From contig CAJNOJ010000009.1 in NCBI GenBank assembly GCA_905250025.1, forward strand, positions 806,001-870,000: 64,000 nt of DNA. Direction: 5' to 3'. This stretch comes from Adineta ricciae. Taxonomy: Eukaryota > Rotifera > Eurotatoria > Adinetida > Adinetidae. Position numbers and translations under genes: made by a program. Under the pieces are notes generated by a model. The model had not been told where the DNA came from and did not search any database. It saw only the letters and a list, made by a program, of their open reading frames with translations. Positions 61,877-64,000 of the stretch are shown here, one piece after another (position 1 is the stretch's first letter; every line of letters starts with the position of its first letter).

Positions 61877-62839
61877 ATGGGTTGCACAAGCTCAAAAAGC
61901 CCAAGAAGCTCAAAAGTTTATACAGAACTTACCATAGAAGGTCTCGTATTCAACTTCATATATCTTGCACATCAATAGAATGCTCTATCCGTATTGTAGA
62001 TATCGTTTTGCTTAAAGAGAAAACAAAACTTTCCGAAAAAGGTACGATAATATTGTTTCGAAAGTTGTTCTTTATTGTCCTTGTTTTTCATATGTTGCTT
62101 TAGAAATTCGGGAGTGGCATGCCGTAAGTACTGACTTCAATGAATGTATTCAATTAGATCTGGATATCTATAGGGATTTTTGAATGATTGTCCAACTGGT
62201 AAACTGAACAAAAAACAACTCATTAACGTTTACAGACACTTCTATCCACTAGGAAACGTAGAACCGTTTTGCAAGTAAGCGTAGATTGAAATAAATTGTC
62301 ACTTTCTGATTGACATATACGCAGATATGTATTTACCGCTGTTGATACCAATCGTGATGGGAAGATCGATTTTGTCGAATACCTTTTGCAGATTGCCGCA
62401 ATTAGTCACGGTGATTTAAACAAACGACTGTCAGCTGCGTTTGATTTGTAAGATTCATGATATATAAAGCGACGCGTATTTATTTCGCATGTTTTGTAGA
62501 TACGATATATCTGGCGATGGACAAATCGATCGAAAAGAACTCACCATGCTAATTTCTGCGTTGGTAAGTGAGACACGTATTACTCTATTTTAATACCTGA
62601 AACGATTTTCTTATAGTATGAACTTGTTGGGGAAAATTATCGAAAAGGTAATCGTGATCCGAAGAGTCGTGCTAATGAAATTATTGCTCGACTCGATAAG
62701 AACGGCGACAAGAAGTTGAATAAAGAAGAATTTATTGCCGGGTACATGATATTTACATCATTATATTGTTATTCTTTCTGTTTCACTTAGATGCCAAAAT
62801 GATTCCATATTACGACGCATACTTGCACCAACTGTTTAA
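61877..62839 (+). CDS. Neuronal calcium sensor-like protein, copy 2, 195 aa
   Basis: Eight exons: 61877-61940, 62000-62041, 62104-62123, 62174-62274, 62325-62447, 62500-62563, 62617-62741, 62791-62839; frame closes. Exons 2-8 have exactly the same lengths and phases as in copy 1 (42, 20, 101, 123, 64, 125, 49 nt), so this is a tandem paralog. The N-terminus is MGCTSSKSPRSS, suited to myristoylation plus palmitoylation at Cys3. EF2 is DTNRDGKIDFVEY, EF3 is DISGDGQIDRKEL and EF4 is DKNGDKKLNKEEF, again with Lys at loop position 6. It differs from copy 1 throughout, so the duplication is not recent. It lies between the two 5S genes. Confidence 0.9.
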
Positions 62840-63105
62840 TTACACTTTCTTTCAAATAACATTCTTTGCCGATATGTTAAAAATAGTATTACCATTTCTT
62901 TTATACACTCATTTGTTTTTTATTCGCACTACTCCTTTTCTTCAACGTAAAATTTTTAAATAATATTCGAATTAAAACTCTGCTAATCTTAACTGAAAGA
63001 TCTTCACACCGTTTTAAAAACGCTTACTCGTGCTTTGTTGAGTATTGCGCTTGTTATTACTGTGAAAATTTAGCGTACAATATGACAAGCATAATAGTAA
63101 CGAAT

Positions 63106-63223
63106 GCTTACGGCCATACCACGTTGAATACACCAGTTCTCGTCCGATCACTGAAGTTAAGCAACGTCGGGCTCGGTTAGTACTTGGATGGGTGACCGCC
63201 TGGGAATACCGAGTGTCGTAAGC
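63106..63223 (+). rRNA. 5S ribosomal RNA, copy 2
   Basis: 118 nt, identical to copy 1 across its length and for the following 12 nt (TTTTTTGTTCAA); the flanks then diverge. Internal Pol III promoter boxes and T-run terminator are intact. It lies 267 bp downstream of NCS copy 2 on the same strand. Confidence 0.98.
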
Positions 63224-64000
63224 TTTTTTGTTCAAATTTTTTCAATATACTTTTATCAATGAAGTCAAATACATGCCGAGCGTATTTCGTTTTCTTTTAT
63301 TTAACACATCCAAACCTCAAATTTTAGAATTGTCATAGCTAATTTTTTTACTCATAAGACTGATTCATCGATTAATCATACATAGATTGTCATCTGTGTT
63401 TCTTGTTAATACATATCTATATGCGTATATTAGATTTACGATGAACGACGATAATATCAATCCATTTCTATCTAACTTTTATGTGTGAAGAATTCTTTTG
63501 TGGACTTGCAGTGTCCTACTTCTTAAGGCTCGCTGTGGTCATTTAGCGCCATCTATGCAGAAGCTTCTGACGCTTCTCATAAATCAACTATTATACAGAT
63601 TGAATCGATTTCAACAGATAAGTTTTAATTTGCACTAAATATAGTTAAGGTACTATATGAACAATTCTCGTTTGTGATTGGTGAAATAAGTTGGTAGCAA
63701 TGTTGTAGATGGATGCGAACATCGATCTATTTTTAGATATTCCTTTTAAGCAGGAATTCTTTCGAATATTCAAAATATTTATTCTTCTCCTCTTGAAGTC
63801 TATTATGTCTAGCACTATTCCATGTTTTTCCCCTTTTTTCACATCACTTAGTCATGTGTATTTGTTTCCCTTGCACTTGCACAACGTCTGTTTTTCATAT
63901 CATTAGCGAACGAAATCTATTTAATGAAACCAGTTTTTTTTAATTAAATAGAAATTTTCGTATTCTATATTCTCCCTGTCTTGTCTTTTCTGTTATTCTC
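63224..64000. other. Intergenic to the window end
   Basis: AT-rich sequence following the 5S terminator. Open frames near 63645-63906 on both strands have low-complexity composition and no support. Confidence 0.5.

Noticed and set aside
63645-63906. Overlapping short frames on both strands near the window end
   Set aside because: Hydrophobic low-complexity translations of AT-rich DNA.

Overview
The window looks like a compact, AT-rich animal genome. About 28 protein genes with very short introns (mostly 45-60 nt, GT...AG) lie on both strands, and many carry animal-specific families: a Wnt ligand, a metabotropic glutamate receptor, a serotonin-like receptor, a claudin-like protein, a tetraspanin, a HIP1R-type endocytic adaptor, and ciliary proteins DNALI1 and CFAP58. 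Tiny introns, splice-acceptor sequences lying directly before many start codons, and several genes of bacterial or fungal flavour (a GT32 mannosyltransferase-like protein, an FAD oxidoreductase, a Gfo/Idh oxidoreductase, a VIT/vWA protein) fit a bdelloid rotifer best. That assignment is inference: no rRNA or mitochondrial marker of species rank is present beyond 5S.

Layout. 1-2.1 kb: 3' half of a BRWD/PHIP-type bromodomain gene. 2.5-3.1 kb: small proline/serine-rich hypothetical gene. 3.5-7.1 kb: large VIT-vWA-TPR-DUF2135-ZZ-ZZ protein. 8.0-10.2 kb: two adjacent single-exon genes for glycolipid/GPI-type sugar chemistry (GT32-like, PIGL). 10.3-12.0 kb: secreted FAD oxidoreductase. 12.8-19.0 kb: HIP1R, about 34 small exons. 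20.7-24.1 kb: 5-HT2-like GPCR with a very long third loop. 25.4-29.3 kb: tetraspanin and claudin-like genes. 30.6-36.5 kb: a dense block (WDR83OS/Asterix, DNALI1, RAMAC, a helical-barrel protein head to head with a Gfo/Idh oxidoreductase, a small membrane protein). 36.9-38.9 kb: intronless hypothetical gene. 40-41.2 kb: Wnt. 43.2-47.8 kb: mGluR. 48.2-54.6 kb: dense housekeeping block (NDUFAF8, EMC7, hypothetical, LYRM2, AGPS, NAA20, neuferricin). 55.8-62.8 kb: two paralogous neuronal calcium sensor genes flanking CFAP58, with two identical 5S rRNA genes.

Organisation. Co-directional neighbours are so close that they suggest operons resolved by spliced-leader trans-splicing. The NDUFAF8 and EMC7 reading frames overlap by 8 nt, and the last NDUFAF8 splice acceptor lies 10 nt before the EMC7 start. 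LYRM2 and AGPS are 59 nt apart with an acceptor touching the AGPS ATG. GT32 and PIGL are 125 nt apart with a poly(A) signal and then an acceptor. Several pairs are head to head over 70-400 nt, or tail to tail over 30-110 nt. Gene models were spliced by eye; the small genes close exactly in frame, whereas HIP1R is approximate by a base or two and the neuferricin 5' end is unresolved.
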